Shown one piece after another: positions 45,574-55,172 of a stretch of 64,000 nucleotides of DNA (the first letter of the stretch is position 1; every line of letters begins with the position of its first letter). Origin of the DNA: an uncultured bacterium (GTDB lineage Bacteria > Bacteroidota > Ignavibacteria > Kapaibacteriales > UBA4661); assembly GCA_937899715.1 (NCBI GenBank), contig CALCNX010000084.1, forward strand, positions 248,001 through 312,000, read 5' to 3'. The position numbers and the translations under genes were made by a program. The notes under the pieces are model-generated. The model did not search any database. It was not told the DNA's origin and saw only the letters and a list, made by a program, of their open reading frames with translations.

Positions 45574-47268
45574 TTAAAACGTCATCACAAACCCTGCTGC
45601 AATAAATATGCCACGCTCTTTGTAGCCTTGCCAAACAAAAATGGGCTGGTTCAAAAGATTTGTAGCACAAGCATAAACACTGATGCTTGGCGTGATTAGG
45701 TATTCAGCCCGAAGGCGGAAATCAAAATAGGCGGGGAGGTTCTTTCCTGCGCCCGGTGACCGCTCAGCAACATAGATACCTTCCACAATAGAATGAAACT
45801 GCGGCAGCCATTGACGACGATACTGCAAGGAAGCCTCCAATGGTGAAAGATAGGGTACAGCAAGGTTCAATAAGGAGGAATTCACCAAGCCAGCCGCACC
45901 AAAACGAGCATTGATGAAGGCTGTGAGATGATCCTGGGAAGAAACTCGCCCATCAAATTCGGCAATCAATCTAAAAATACTGGTTTGCAGAAAATTTGGA
46001 GTAAATTCACCATTGGGGAGAGGGATTCCATAGACCATTGCAAAATCCCGATTTTCAACCCCAGCGCCAATGGTACAATTGATATATTGCGATGGATGGA
46101 CACGTATAGAAGCGGCAATATCATAGCTAACCCTTTCAAATAAATACTCAGCCAAAGGCGAACTTGCCGTATATGGATTTTGACCAAGCGCCCGCAGAAA
46201 GCTATTTGCACGGATACCCGTAAAACCTGATAATTCCAGCGTCAGCAGACTATTTACCGAAAACACCGCCTTCAGACTTACCGATGGGCGTATCGGGGTC
46301 TGCGATTCGGCTGAGGCAATGTGAGCGCCTATTTCAGCTGCAAAAGAAAACTTAGATGTACTGTACTCGGCAAGAATACTTGGTGCGAGCAAATATCTAT
46401 TTGCGAAAGGGCGATTTTGTGCCCCCTGTACTTGTACACCCGCCTTACCACCTAGTAAAAAACCACGGCCAAGTGCCGTTTTTACGGCAAGATGTGCATT
46501 GACAAGCGTGTTTGTATGTACCCCGCCCAAAAGCACACTTTCAGCTGATGCCCCCATGTCATAATGCCAATTCTCAAAACTGCCGACGGTCTGCACACCC
46601 GCTTCAATGTCCAGTGTGCTACGCTCAGGAGCAGATTCAGGAAAAGCAGTGCTATCAGCTCCGAAGAATTTATAATTAGAGTTTTTTATCTTGAGATATG
46701 TGTCGGTACGGCTACCACCAAAAAAGAAGAATTTTTCCGGTGCAAGATAGCCGGATGCTATATCCAAATGAACATTGGTAAAATCAGTATTGCGCTGGTA
46801 TCCGCCGGAGTGCAAAATTCCGCCTGTGGCATTGAGATCAAAATTACCCAGAACAGTTCGGTAACCCGCTTCCACACTTGGCGTGAGGTACAGACCAAAT
46901 TCTCCTTGCAGAAAACCATTTTTGCCTTGCTGAGGAAGTAATGTGCGGCTAATGGGGGAGGCTGGCAGTAGCGTAAAGGACTGCTTATCCAGAGGGTTGA
47001 ATCGGCTTACTTGCTGCTGCGTAAGTTTGGCAACAGGCTTGGGAGTTTGTTTTGCACCGCCTGGTACATCAAGCGATTCCACGCCTGTTATCACAAACTC
47101 CGGCAACTCCAACGGCTGCTCTGCTTTACTTTTTTCCGTTTTATTTTTTTCTGTTTTTTCCGGCACTGTTGTTTGTGCTTGGGTACGCCCGAAAAGCAGT
47201 GTTGCGCTTACCACGAGAGCAAGCGCAACAGTACGAAAACGAAGATAATTTGCGAGAGCGAGAACCAT
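45574..47268 (-). CDS. Outer-membrane barrel of the TonB-receptor type lacking a plug domain
   Basis: 564 residues. Signal peptide MVLALANYLRFRTVALALVVS...RTQAQ (cut near 32), then a Lys/Glu-rich linker, then LPEFVITGVESL (55-66), which resembles the TonB box/plug start EVVVTG. Only about 45 residues follow before barrel strands begin, so the usual 120-150-residue plug is missing. The remaining sequence has alternating strands (VNAHLAVKTALGRGFLLGG, YLITPSISVYACATNLLN) and a terminal Phe (GFVMTF) as required for BAM insertion. Located between the GH2-like membrane protein and SPOR/tonB genes. Confidence 0.78.
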   Translation of the reverse strand: MVLALANYLRFRTVALALVVSATLLFGRTQAQTTVPEKTEKNKTEKSKAEQPLELPEFVITGVESLDVPGGAKQTPKPVAKLTQQQVSRFNPLDKQSFTLLPASPISRTLLPQQGKNGFLQGEFGLYLTPSVEAGYRTVLGNFDLNATGGILHSGGYQRNTDFTNVHLDIASGYLAPEKFFFFGGSRTDTYLKIKNSNYKFFGADSTAFPESAPERSTLDIEAGVQTVGSFENWHYDMGASAESVLLGGVHTNTLVNAHLAVKTALGRGFLLGGKAGVQVQGAQNRPFANRYLLAPSILAEYSTSKFSFAAEIGAHIASAESQTPIRPSVSLKAVFSVNSLLTLELSGFTGIRANSFLRALGQNPYTASSPLAEYLFERVSYDIAASIRVHPSQYINCTIGAGVENRDFAMVYGIPLPNGEFTPNFLQTSIFRLIAEFDGRVSSQDHLTAFINARFGAAGLVNSSLLNLAVPYLSPLEASLQYRRQWLPQFHSIVEGIYVAERSPGAGKNLPAYFDFRLRAEYLITPSISVYACATNLLNQPIFVWQGYKERGIFIAAGFVMTF

Positions 47269-47279
47269 GCGGACAGTAA

Positions 47280-49934
47280 TTATTGGTACAGAACCGAAAA
47301 GAAATAATTAGCAAAAGCAATGGTGGAGTAGCGTGAGTCGTAATAAAACAGCACAGCACCCAACACCAGACCAATAAGAAGCAAACCGATGATATACACA
47401 CGCGAAGCACGGACATCGTAAATAATAGCAGTTCCACGCAACATTCGATAAATACACCACAGAATAATGCCCAAAATCAGCAGCAAGGAAATCAAGGTGT
47501 AAGTATCGGTCGTGAAAATACGATATAACCCAGCAGTCATCACGAGCAAAAACCCGATTGGCAAAAATGCCCATGTACTAATAACAAAAGCATCACCAAT
47601 AAAAATTCGGGATTTCACAAAAAATGAGCAGGCGCGAATAAAAAGCGTCAGGAAGCCAATGATAAAGAGAAAAATGCCCGTTGCCACTAGACACGATGCC
47701 CACGGCTGCCAGATAATCGTGTTGATAAATTCTTTCAGCGTATTAGAAGGAATTAAATGTGTCAAGACATAATCAAGCAAATAACTGAAGCGCAAGAAGT
47801 AGAGCAGCGATGCAACAATTAAGCCAAGCGTAGCTGACAGAACAATTGCAAGCGAGAACGTCCCTGCATTCGAGAGAATGCGTTGGTCTCGTATATCGGC
47901 ATAGAAATTATAGGGTCGTAGAAGTGCTCTGAGTACATCTTCTCGGAAGCGTCGTGATGTATTGATCAGCACAAAAAATAACACTATAAATGAGATGCTG
48001 ATAATAGTGAAAAGAGCGGGTATCTCCGCCTTGTAGTTTCCTGTTTCCAGTACAGGTTCTTTCTCGTCATTGAAAAGCGCCTTTACCATTTGATGAGGCA
48101 ATCGCAAATCGCGTGTGCGAGATACCAAGCCACTCGTGGCAATATACTGTTCTGCATTATTGGTTATCAGAATAGGGCGCTCGGTCAGATAGTCATTGAA
48201 TGAGTTGATAATGACATTATCACAAATTTTATATTCCTGTAAAATACGGAACCTCTGACGAATGTAACGAGCCTGTGCTTCCACCGAAAGCGGATCGGAA
48301 TAGCCTTTGTGGTTATCGGGTTGGATGAATTTACCGAAACTAAATACCGTCATTTTTTTCTGACTGAGTGTCTGAAGTCGCTCAGCTTCCGTCCGAAAAT
48401 CCTGTATGTCTTCGTTGTGCATAGCAAAAACGATGAAGTCTAGCCCATCAACATCAAGGCTATGTGTCCTGCCATGAACCGTTTTATACAATAACTTTGC
48501 CGAAGCATTTCGCGTAATTTCTCGAATCTTTTGCGAAAATAGGATCTGCTCTGATTTTCCTTCAGCGACCTCTTCGCTTATACCAAAAGCAAAAATAGAA
48601 GGGATGTTTTCGTAGGCGGTAATGTAATCTTTCAAAATTGTTTGGGCAGTAACTATATAATTATCTTTACCCAAAACAGATACAGGTACACCACGAACGG
48701 GCAGATCAGTCATAATCAAAAGACCATACTTATCACACAGATGCGCTAAGTACGGGTGTGGAGCACTAAAACGCATTCGGATAACATTTGCACCTAAGGT
48801 TTTGAGTGCGATAACATCTCGCTCGTATTCTGCCATGTTTATGGTTGCGCCACCGACATTACTATCTTCAATGTAGTCAACAGCTTTAATATTCATCGGC
48901 TGCCCATTAACCATAAGCACTGTTTTATCATTCACTTGTTCGGTCTGGATTTTGTACAATCCCATCGTAGTAGTGTAATCGTCAAGAATCTCACTATTAC
49001 GACGTATATGGACGACAAGGGTGTAGAGGTTGGGCGATAGTGGAGACCATAATTTCGGAGAGATTACCGAAAGGTTCATTTTTACCTGTGCATTACGGTT
49101 GGCGCTAATCTCTACCATTGAGGGTGTTCCACGAGCCACTACAATATTTGTATCCTCCAGCGAGCGCAGTTCAGCAATAACTTCTACCGTCGTTTTTTGC
49201 AGCGTAACAATCTGCGTCGGCTTAGTCGAGTCGGCTTGTATGGTTTGATAAAGATTACCCGATACTAGAGAAGTTGTAATCTGGATACTGGCACTATTAA
49301 AATCATTGGCTACTGTCGTCTTCGTATCAACATTGCTCAGAAAAACACTCGGCATTCCTACTAAGAAAAGTTCCCTAATAATGCCTCCGAAAACTTTTGC
49401 ATCGTGAGGAGTTGCACGCAAAGGAATAGTGCTCGAGGCATCTAATCGGTTATTGACTACCACTTCAAGAGTATTATTTCCGCTGACCAAATAAGAATCG
49501 GGAATCCGAACACCAAAGGGGAAACCACCACCAACATGACTTTGGAGATATTGTCCATTGACGTAAATTTCCATTCGGTAGTTGCAGCCCAATGAATAAA
49601 GCTGCCATTCATATTTTTTGATGAGTGTTTCATCTATAACAAACGTTCTTCGGTAGCGAAATTCATCGGTTGAAACCTCGGAATAGGGCAATGTAACACG
49701 CTGCCAATCAGGTTCGCTCAGCGAGGCACGCTGCCACTCTCCAGCAAGCGGGACGATAAGACGCTGATTAGAATGGGTCATCAGTTTGACTTGTTCGGGT
49801 GTTAGCAGCGTGTAACGTCCGGCTTGTGCAAGGGCACGTGAGGTAAAAGCAAATTGTGCGGAACCAATACTGGCAGCAAACAATCCTGCAAGGATAAAAC
49901 GAACAAGTCGTTGAGAAAGAAGCGATACAGTCAT
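47280..49934 (-). CDS. GH2-like protein with six C-terminal membrane helices (probably inactive)
   Basis: 884 residues. Signal peptide (FILAGLFAASIGSAQFAF...ALAQ), then the GH2 layout: jellyroll sugar-binding domain (WQRVTLPYSEV, FRYRRTFVIDE), Ig-like domain (NLYTLVVHIRRN), and TIM-barrel part (GANVIRMRFSAPHPYLAHLCDKYGLLIMTDLP). The acid/base site reads FGISEEV (Glu454/455), but where the nucleophile Glu belongs the sequence is VFSFGKF with Ser532, so hydrolysis is doubtful. After about residue 638 come six TM helices and a YIP1-like feel (NFYADIRDQRILSNAGTFSL). A sugar-sensing or scaffold role is an inference. Followed by the barrel gene at 12 bp. Confidence 0.8.
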   Translation of the reverse strand: MTVSLLSQRLVRFILAGLFAASIGSAQFAFTSRALAQAGRYTLLTPEQVKLMTHSNQRLIVPLAGEWQRASLSEPDWQRVTLPYSEVSTDEFRYRRTFVIDETLIKKYEWQLYSLGCNYRMEIYVNGQYLQSHVGGGFPFGVRIPDSYLVSGNNTLEVVVNNRLDASSTIPLRATPHDAKVFGGIIRELFLVGMPSVFLSNVDTKTTVANDFNSASIQITTSLVSGNLYQTIQADSTKPTQIVTLQKTTVEVIAELRSLEDTNIVVARGTPSMVEISANRNAQVKMNLSVISPKLWSPLSPNLYTLVVHIRRNSEILDDYTTTMGLYKIQTEQVNDKTVLMVNGQPMNIKAVDYIEDSNVGGATINMAEYERDVIALKTLGANVIRMRFSAPHPYLAHLCDKYGLLIMTDLPVRGVPVSVLGKDNYIVTAQTILKDYITAYENIPSIFAFGISEEVAEGKSEQILFSQKIREITRNASAKLLYKTVHGRTHSLDVDGLDFIVFAMHNEDIQDFRTEAERLQTLSQKKMTVFSFGKFIQPDNHKGYSDPLSVEAQARYIRQRFRILQEYKICDNVIINSFNDYLTERPILITNNAEQYIATSGLVSRTRDLRLPHQMVKALFNDEKEPVLETGNYKAEIPALFTIISISFIVLFFVLINTSRRFREDVLRALLRPYNFYADIRDQRILSNAGTFSLAIVLSATLGLIVASLLYFLRFSYLLDYVLTHLIPSNTLKEFINTIIWQPWASCLVATGIFLFIIGFLTLFIRACSFFVKSRIFIGDAFVISTWAFLPIGFLLVMTAGLYRIFTTDTYTLISLLLILGIILWCIYRMLRGTAIIYDVRASRVYIIGLLLIGLVLGAVLFYYDSRYSTIAFANYFFSVLYQ

Positions 49935-50045
49935 AGTTACTAGAAGTTTTAATTACTGTGCTGTTGGAAAAATATTGTCCAAAGTAATGCGGAAAAGCAA
50001 TGCAAAGATACTGTGCATCCAAGCATTTTCAAACGGCGAATTTTG

Positions 50046-50600
50046 TTACAACACTATTAGTGAAGTCTTCGGAACAATCTTTTGATATAGCCGGAACACT
50101 AACCATCCTATGAAAGTCCCCCACAATGCGCCTCCCAGAATATCAAGCGGATAATGAACACCACAATACACCCGCGAAAATGATACGATAACTGCCCATA
50201 GAAATAATATCCTGCCCCATTGTTTATAGCATAGTGCCGACACGATTGCCCCAACAAAATTATTAGTGGCATGACCGGAAGGAAAAGATTTACCCGTACC
50301 GCAAGGCACGAGCAACCGAATATCCGTAAAACTATGACAGGGACGTGGACGTAAAAATAAATCTTTCCACAGTGTTACACTTTGGTCGGCAATGATAATA
50401 GCTACTATCACCAGCAAAACAAACACTTGGTCGCGCACCGTACCACGCCATATCACACCTACTATGTATGCCAACAGAACGGGTACAACATATGTATTGG
50501 ATGTAATAATCGGCATGATGCTATCAAAGAACGAATTCGCCAGAGTGATATTTCCGAAGCGAAAAAGCCAAACGTCAAGGCTCTGCAATCCTTCAAGCAT
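50046..50600 (-). CDS. PAP2-family membrane phosphatase
   Basis: 184 residues from the ATG at 50600 (a TTG three codons upstream is less likely). The three PAP2 motifs are intact: KDLFLRPRP, SFPSGHATNN and SRVYCGVHYPLDILGG. About six TM helices. Family members dephosphorylate undecaprenyl pyrophosphate or phosphatidic acid on the periplasmic face; size and topology fit either BacA-like UppP activity (PAP2 type) or a lipid A phosphatase. Divergent from the sensor kinase gene; followed by the GH2-like gene 111 bp later on the same strand. Confidence 0.9.
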   Translation of the reverse strand: MLEGLQSLDVWLFRFGNITLANSFFDSIMPIITSNTYVVPVLLAYIVGVIWRGTVRDQVFVLLVIVAIIIADQSVTLWKDLFLRPRPCHSFTDIRLLVPCGTGKSFPSGHATNNFVGAIVSALCYKQWGRILFLWAVIVSFSRVYCGVHYPLDILGGALWGTFIGWLVFRLYQKIVPKTSLIVL

Positions 50601-50721
50601 GGTGGGCAAAAAATGGTTCGTAGCGAGATTGTTTCAAAAGAACGTTTCAAAGATACCACGAAAACCGCTAAATTGATGGGAAAATTGTACTGTTTCTTTA
50701 CACTCTGCGGCAGCAACGTCT

Positions 50722-52338
50722 ATGTTACAAATTTCCTTTCGCTTGCGTCTTACGCTCTGGTACACAGTCGTCGTGGCTTTGCCGCTTGGTATGGTGATTT
50801 TGCTTGCCTACATCACCGTCCAGCGTGAACTAAATGACAATCTCGATTCCTCGCTTCAGCGCGTTGCTGAGTCTCTGGATTTCATTATACGCAAAAAACA
50901 AAGCGAGACCCAGCAACCGCTTCTGCCCGCTCAATCCGAGCGCTACGGCTTAGAAACACCGCGCCGCAATAAAGAAAAATTGAAGAAAGTTGACTATTTC
51001 GAGTTCTTCCGCGCTGAGGAGCGCCGCCGCTTTGTAGGACCCGTTCTGCCGCCAAAGGACACTTCCGCACAACGCGAGCAGCAAGCCGATGTCGTCTGGT
51101 CTGCGGTCTATGAGCATATCTTGCTGAATCCGAAAAATTATTTTATTCAGGTGGCAGACACTTCAGGAACGATTGTCTGGCGTTCGGAGAATCTTCAGCA
51201 ACATAAATGGCAGCTTCCTTTGCCATTGCTTGGAATGTTACCCGGCGACACATTTCCTTTTCGCTATACTATTCCAACGTTTCCGCTTGGCAAACAGCGT
51301 TTGCGGGTGTTTGTCTATCACACGAGTTCTGTACAAATGTCGGTTGGTTATCCTGTGGACGAAATTGAAGTGACGCTCAACGACCTTTTTTCTTCGCTGC
51401 TGGTGGCTGCGCCAGTCGTGCTGTTTCTGGCAATGATTAGCGGTTGGTTTCTGGCAAAATACTTCGTGCAACCGGTGGAAGAAATTACGCGCCTTGCTGA
51501 CGACATCACCGAACACAATCTCAGCCAGCGTTTGCCCGTGCGCCGTGTCAACGACGAAATTTCACGGCTGACCCGAACATTAAACGCCATGATTGGTCGG
51601 CTTGAGCGCTCCTTCGCGCAAATACGCCAGTTCACCGGCGATGCCTCGCACGAACTGCGAACACCCTTGGCAATACTGATGGGCGAACTGGAAACGGCGC
51701 TGCACTCTAAACGAACAGCTCATGAATACCAAGAAATAATTGCCAGTGCCATTGAGGAAGTAAGCCGTTTGTCGCAAGTAGTAAAAAACCTTCTTGAACT
51801 CTCCCGTGCCGACGCAGGTCAAGTACCGCTTGACCTCAAAGAATTTAATCTTAGTGCATTATTGGAGGATATGGTAGAAGACGCGATGATTCTTGCTGAA
51901 GAAAAAAACACCATCGTACGCTCCACGATTGAGCCGCGCATTATGCTTGTCGGCGACAAAGTACGTCTGCATCAAGCATTACTGAACATCGTTGATAATG
52001 CAGTGAAATATACTCCAAGCGGTGGAAATATCACGATTGCTCTGCGTATACAAGACCACGAAGCGCTCGTTTCAGTGACCGATAGCGGTTTCGGAATACC
52101 GGAAGAAGATATTCCTTATATCTTTGACCGCTTTTATCGTGTTGACAAATCACGCTCGGCAGAAATTAGCGGGCACGGGCTGGGCTTGTCTATCGTGCGG
52201 TGGGTGGTCGAAGCACATCGGGGAAGAATAAAAGTAACCAGCACCGTCGGAAAAGGAACTATCTTTTTTCTTTGGCTACCGCTTGAGAACCCTGATATGA
52301 AACCTGTGGATACAAATCAAGCATTGCAACAGGTCTAA
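50722..52338 (+). CDS. Sensor histidine kinase (HAMP-HisKA-HATPase)
   Basis: 538 residues. TM1 about 12-30, a periplasmic sensor region of about 190 residues, TM2 about 230-250, HAMP, HisKA with SHELRTPL (phosphoacceptor His310), and HATPase_c with N box NIVDNAVKYTPSGG, DSGFGIPEED and GHGLGLSIV. All catalytic boxes are intact. The periplasmic part shows no known domain; a Glu/Arg/Lys-rich segment (RNKEKLKKVDYFEFFRAEE) follows the first TM. No response regulator gene lies next to it, so it is an orphan as far as the window shows. Its stop is 3 bp from the convergent lipoprotein pseudogene. Confidence 0.95.
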   Translation: MLQISFRLRLTLWYTVVVALPLGMVILLAYITVQRELNDNLDSSLQRVAESLDFIIRKKQSETQQPLLPAQSERYGLETPRRNKEKLKKVDYFEFFRAEERRRFVGPVLPPKDTSAQREQQADVVWSAVYEHILLNPKNYFIQVADTSGTIVWRSENLQQHKWQLPLPLLGMLPGDTFPFRYTIPTFPLGKQRLRVFVYHTSSVQMSVGYPVDEIEVTLNDLFSSLLVAAPVVLFLAMISGWFLAKYFVQPVEEITRLADDITEHNLSQRLPVRRVNDEISRLTRTLNAMIGRLERSFAQIRQFTGDASHELRTPLAILMGELETALHSKRTAHEYQEIIASAIEEVSRLSQVVKNLLELSRADAGQVPLDLKEFNLSALLEDMVEDAMILAEEKNTIVRSTIEPRIMLVGDKVRLHQALLNIVDNAVKYTPSGGNITIALRIQDHEALVSVTDSGFGIPEEDIPYIFDRFYRVDKSRSAEISGHGLGLSIVRWVVEAHRGRIKVTSTVGKGTIFFLWLPLENPDMKPVDTNQALQQV

Positions 52339-52341
52339 TTT

Positions 52342-52712
52342 CTATTTTCCAATAGGAATCGTAATGTGTCTTTCAAAATCAGCACCGTAAGTGTCTTGAG
52401 TGAGCGGTTTACCCTTTTTCCACCACGTAATCCAAAGTTCATCGGGCGTATTATTTGTTTCTAGAGTCAGAGTCAATTCTTTGTTGGGAGCGATATACGG
52501 AGTGCTTCTTTCAACGCCTGCCTGAAAACTATAATTTGCTACCATTGCAAAACTTCTTGTAATCTTCCAATAGTAAATGTATCAGAAGAATGATTCTGTA
52601 GTATTAACTTTTTTTGCTCAATCCTCGCGCTTAATTCAATTGGAGGTGGTTGAATCAAGTTGCAAGAATGTAAGCAAAGCATCATTAAGCAGAGAATTAT
52701 TGAACTCTTCAT
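52342..52712 (-). pseudogene. Frameshifted lipoprotein gene
   Basis: ATG 52712 opens a lipoprotein signal (MKSSIILCLMMLCLHSCNL, lipobox Cys17) but the frame stops at 52539 after 57 codons. A second frame from about 52553 continues MVANYSFQAGVERS... to a stop at 52342. Joining the two by adding one T to the T4 tract (plus-strand A4 at 52549-52552) gives a continuous 122-residue lipoprotein with beta-rich sequence (LTLTLETNNTPDELWITWWK). Either the gene is broken or the sequence lacks one base. No family recognised. Confidence 0.6.
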
Positions 52713-52874
52713 CTGTATTACTTACTCTAAAGTTAATGCTATGAATTATCGTTGGTAAAATACGCCCAAAACGCTAAATTATTCAAGCATTTTGTTGATT
52801 TTTCACGCCATTCTTACAGCGAACTATCCCGTCGCTTATGCGCCATTTCATAGTTCCGTTAAAAACTTTTCGTT
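52713..52874. other. Divergent promoter region (lipoprotein/rnz)
   Basis: 162 bp between the divergent lipoprotein pseudogene and rnz. AT-rich; GGTAAAATACGCCC and AAACTTTTCGTT precede rnz. No clear -10/-35 pair or dyad. Confidence 0.4.
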
Positions 52875-53789
52875 ATGAAATTCTGTGTTCTCGGCACCAA
52901 AGCAGGTGGCGCACCGCTTACCAACAAACATTCTTCCGCAACGGCGCTCATGCTTGGCTCGGAGACCATCTTGTTCGACTGCGCCGAAGGAACACAAATT
53001 CAGCTTCTTCACGCCAAAATTTCTCGTGGACACCTGAATCATATTTTTATTTCCCATCTTCATGGCGACCATATCTTGGGCTTGCCCACGCTTCTGACCA
53101 CGATGGGTGCGGACAGACGAACAGCACCACTCCACATTTACGCACCGACTGGGCTAAAAGAATATCTGGACTTAGGACTCAGGATTATGGATGCAGTGCC
53201 GACATTCGAGATAACGTACCACGAACTGAAGCACGGCATGAAAGGCGAACTGCTCACTACAAGTAGTTTCCGCGTGACAACACAAATGCTGGAACACCGC
53301 ATTGATAGCTTTGGTTTTCGGGTTGAGGAATTACCACACTCCAATATCAGCATCGAAAAAGCACGTGCTCTTGGCGTAACCGATGGCGCAATGATTGGGC
53401 GCATCAAACGAGAAGGAAGCGCTACACTTGCCAACGACGGGCGTGTTGTCCGGTTTGCCGACATTGCAGCACCACCGCACAAGTTGCGCAGCTTCGTGTA
53501 TGCAGGAGACACGCGCAAATGCGCCGCTACGATTGAACTCGCCCGCCGTGCAAGCGTACTTGTGCATGAAGCCACCTTCCGCGCCGATATGAACGACAAA
53601 GCCGCCGAGCGATTCCATTCTACCTCAGAGCAGGCAGCAGAAGTGGCGTTGGAAGCAGGGGTGGAGCGGCTTTTCCTCAGTCATATCAGCGTCCGCTATA
53701 AATCAGGTCTGCCGCTTTTGCGAGAGGCACGTAAGATTTTCCCGCAGACTTTTTTAGCAAAAGAACTCTTGATTGAAGAAATACCTTAA
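52875..53789 (+). CDS. rnz: Ribonuclease Z
   Basis: 304 residues, short-form RNase Z. The metallo-beta-lactamase motif HLHGDH (His61, His63, Asp65, His66), FISHLHGD and the exosite-like insertion with KRE/DGRVVRFAD are present, and HEATFRADMNDKAAERFHSTSEQAAE carries the last ligands. It makes the 3' end cut of tRNA precursors lacking encoded CCA. Flanked by the lipoprotein pseudogene and a bidirectional terminator. Confidence 0.95.
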   Translation: MKFCVLGTKAGGAPLTNKHSSATALMLGSETILFDCAEGTQIQLLHAKISRGHLNHIFISHLHGDHILGLPTLLTTMGADRRTAPLHIYAPTGLKEYLDLGLRIMDAVPTFEITYHELKHGMKGELLTTSSFRVTTQMLEHRIDSFGFRVEELPHSNISIEKARALGVTDGAMIGRIKREGSATLANDGRVVRFADIAAPPHKLRSFVYAGDTRKCAATIELARRASVLVHEATFRADMNDKAAERFHSTSEQAAEVALEAGVERLFLSHISVRYKSGLPLLREARKIFPQTFLAKELLIEEIP

Positions 53790-53850
53790 ACGGGAGACCG
53801 TAAAGGCGAAACTTTCAGTACGCAACCGCCAACGCGAGCAGAGCAACCCA

Positions 53851-53890
53851 AAAAGCGGATATATAGGCATTTCCTACATATCCGCTTTAT
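53851..53890. terminator. Bidirectional Rho-independent terminator
   Basis: AAAGCGGATAT (53852-53862) pairs with ATATCCGCTTT (53877-53887), with TAGG/CCTA continuing the stem and a short loop. A-run on one side and T-run on the other, between the convergent rnz and GCS2 genes, so it can serve both. Confidence 0.85.
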
Positions 53891-53933
53891 CTATATTCTA
53901 CCAGTATCTGACGGTCTGAGTGCCAAAGACATA

Positions 53934-55172
53934 TCAATTTGTCATTGTGAGAGATGTTGCTTTTTCAGCAAGCGTTTCTGCCGACGGCGGGCGCAATTCC
54001 TCAATAAATCCCGCTACATCGTCGGTCAAACCCACACACGTTTCTTTATTGATGTATTCTACAACGGCTTCCAGACTGCCGGTTTCCTCGAAAACACGGA
54101 GCTGGCGGTCAGCACCGGTGCCATTTTCAAGAATAGTATGGATGTAGTTGATTTCATTCCGCGAACCCAAATCGTCAACAACATCATCCACAAAGTAAAG
54201 CAATTCGTGAATAAGTTGGCGCGTGGGCACTTCGCGTTGCTTGCCGAAATCAATGAGTTTGCCGTCCAGACCATAGCGCACGGCACGCCACTTGTTCTCC
54301 ATCAGCAAGGCACGATGATAGAGACGGAAGCTGAGATTTTTGGAGTACAGTTTGTAGAGTTTGGCAACAATTGCCTGAACGAGTGCCGCAATAGCAATAG
54401 TCTCATCAATGCGCATCGGAAGGTCGGAAATCCGCACCTCCAGCGTTGGGAAATTCGGGTGTGGACGAATATCCCACCATATTTTTTTGGGATTGTCGAT
54501 ACAGCCAGTGCGAATAAGCAAATCCACATAGTTTTGATATTCGCCCCAGCTATTGTAGTAATCCGGTAAATTCGTTCGCGGGAAACGTTCAAATACTTTG
54601 GAACGGTACGATTTCAAACCTGTATTGATGCCTGTCCAGAAGGGCGAGTTGGTGGTGAGCGCCAGAATGTGCGGAAGTAAATAGCGAATTTCGTTCATAA
54701 TCTGAATTTGCAATTCACGATTTTCTATGCCGATATGAATGTGCATACCAAAGATAAGGAGCGAACGTGCGAGCAGTTGCATATCTTCCACCAAAACTTT
54801 ATAGCGCTCGTCGGGAAAAATTTCTTGGTCTTTCCAATGCGAAAATGGATGCGTACTTGCTGCGCCGAGCAGAAGTCCGTTTTGCTTGGCGATAGAATTG
54901 ACAATAGAACGAATTTTTGTTACCTCTGACCGCGCTTGTTGAATATCTTTGCAAACGCCAGTACCAATTTCCAGCATAGAACCAATCATCTCCGGCTTTA
55001 TATGCTCGTGCAGCACCAATTTGCCTTTCGAGAGCAACTCAAGGTCAATGTGCGATTTAAGTTCATACGTCTTGGGGTCAAGAACCATGTACTCTTCTTC
55101 GATGCCGAGAGAGAAAGCAGGCTTTTCAGAGTCGCCGACTATCTTGCGGGCGGGTGTATCTGTCGGGGTCAT
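53934..55172 (-). CDS. GCS2/YbdK-type carboxylate-amine ligase
   Basis: 412 residues from ATG 55172 (MTPTDTPARKIVGDSE); the frame is open 39 codons upstream without homology. The family signature LGIEEEYMVLDPKTYEL begins near residue 22, followed by MHIHIGI and WWDIRPHPNFPTLEVRISDLP. YbdK-type enzymes form gamma-glutamyl bonds; E. coli YbdK has weak glutamate-cysteine ligase activity. Here it may be the first step of glutathione or another gamma-Glu thiol. Single gene; no glutathione synthetase nearby. Confidence 0.87.
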   Translation of the reverse strand: MTPTDTPARKIVGDSEKPAFSLGIEEEYMVLDPKTYELKSHIDLELLSKGKLVLHEHIKPEMIGSMLEIGTGVCKDIQQARSEVTKIRSIVNSIAKQNGLLLGAASTHPFSHWKDQEIFPDERYKVLVEDMQLLARSLLIFGMHIHIGIENRELQIQIMNEIRYLLPHILALTTNSPFWTGINTGLKSYRSKVFERFPRTNLPDYYNSWGEYQNYVDLLIRTGCIDNPKKIWWDIRPHPNFPTLEVRISDLPMRIDETIAIAALVQAIVAKLYKLYSKNLSFRLYHRALLMENKWRAVRYGLDGKLIDFGKQREVPTRQLIHELLYFVDDVVDDLGSRNEINYIHTILENGTGADRQLRVFEETGSLEAVVEYINKETCVGLTDDVAGFIEELRPPSAETLAEKATSLTMTN

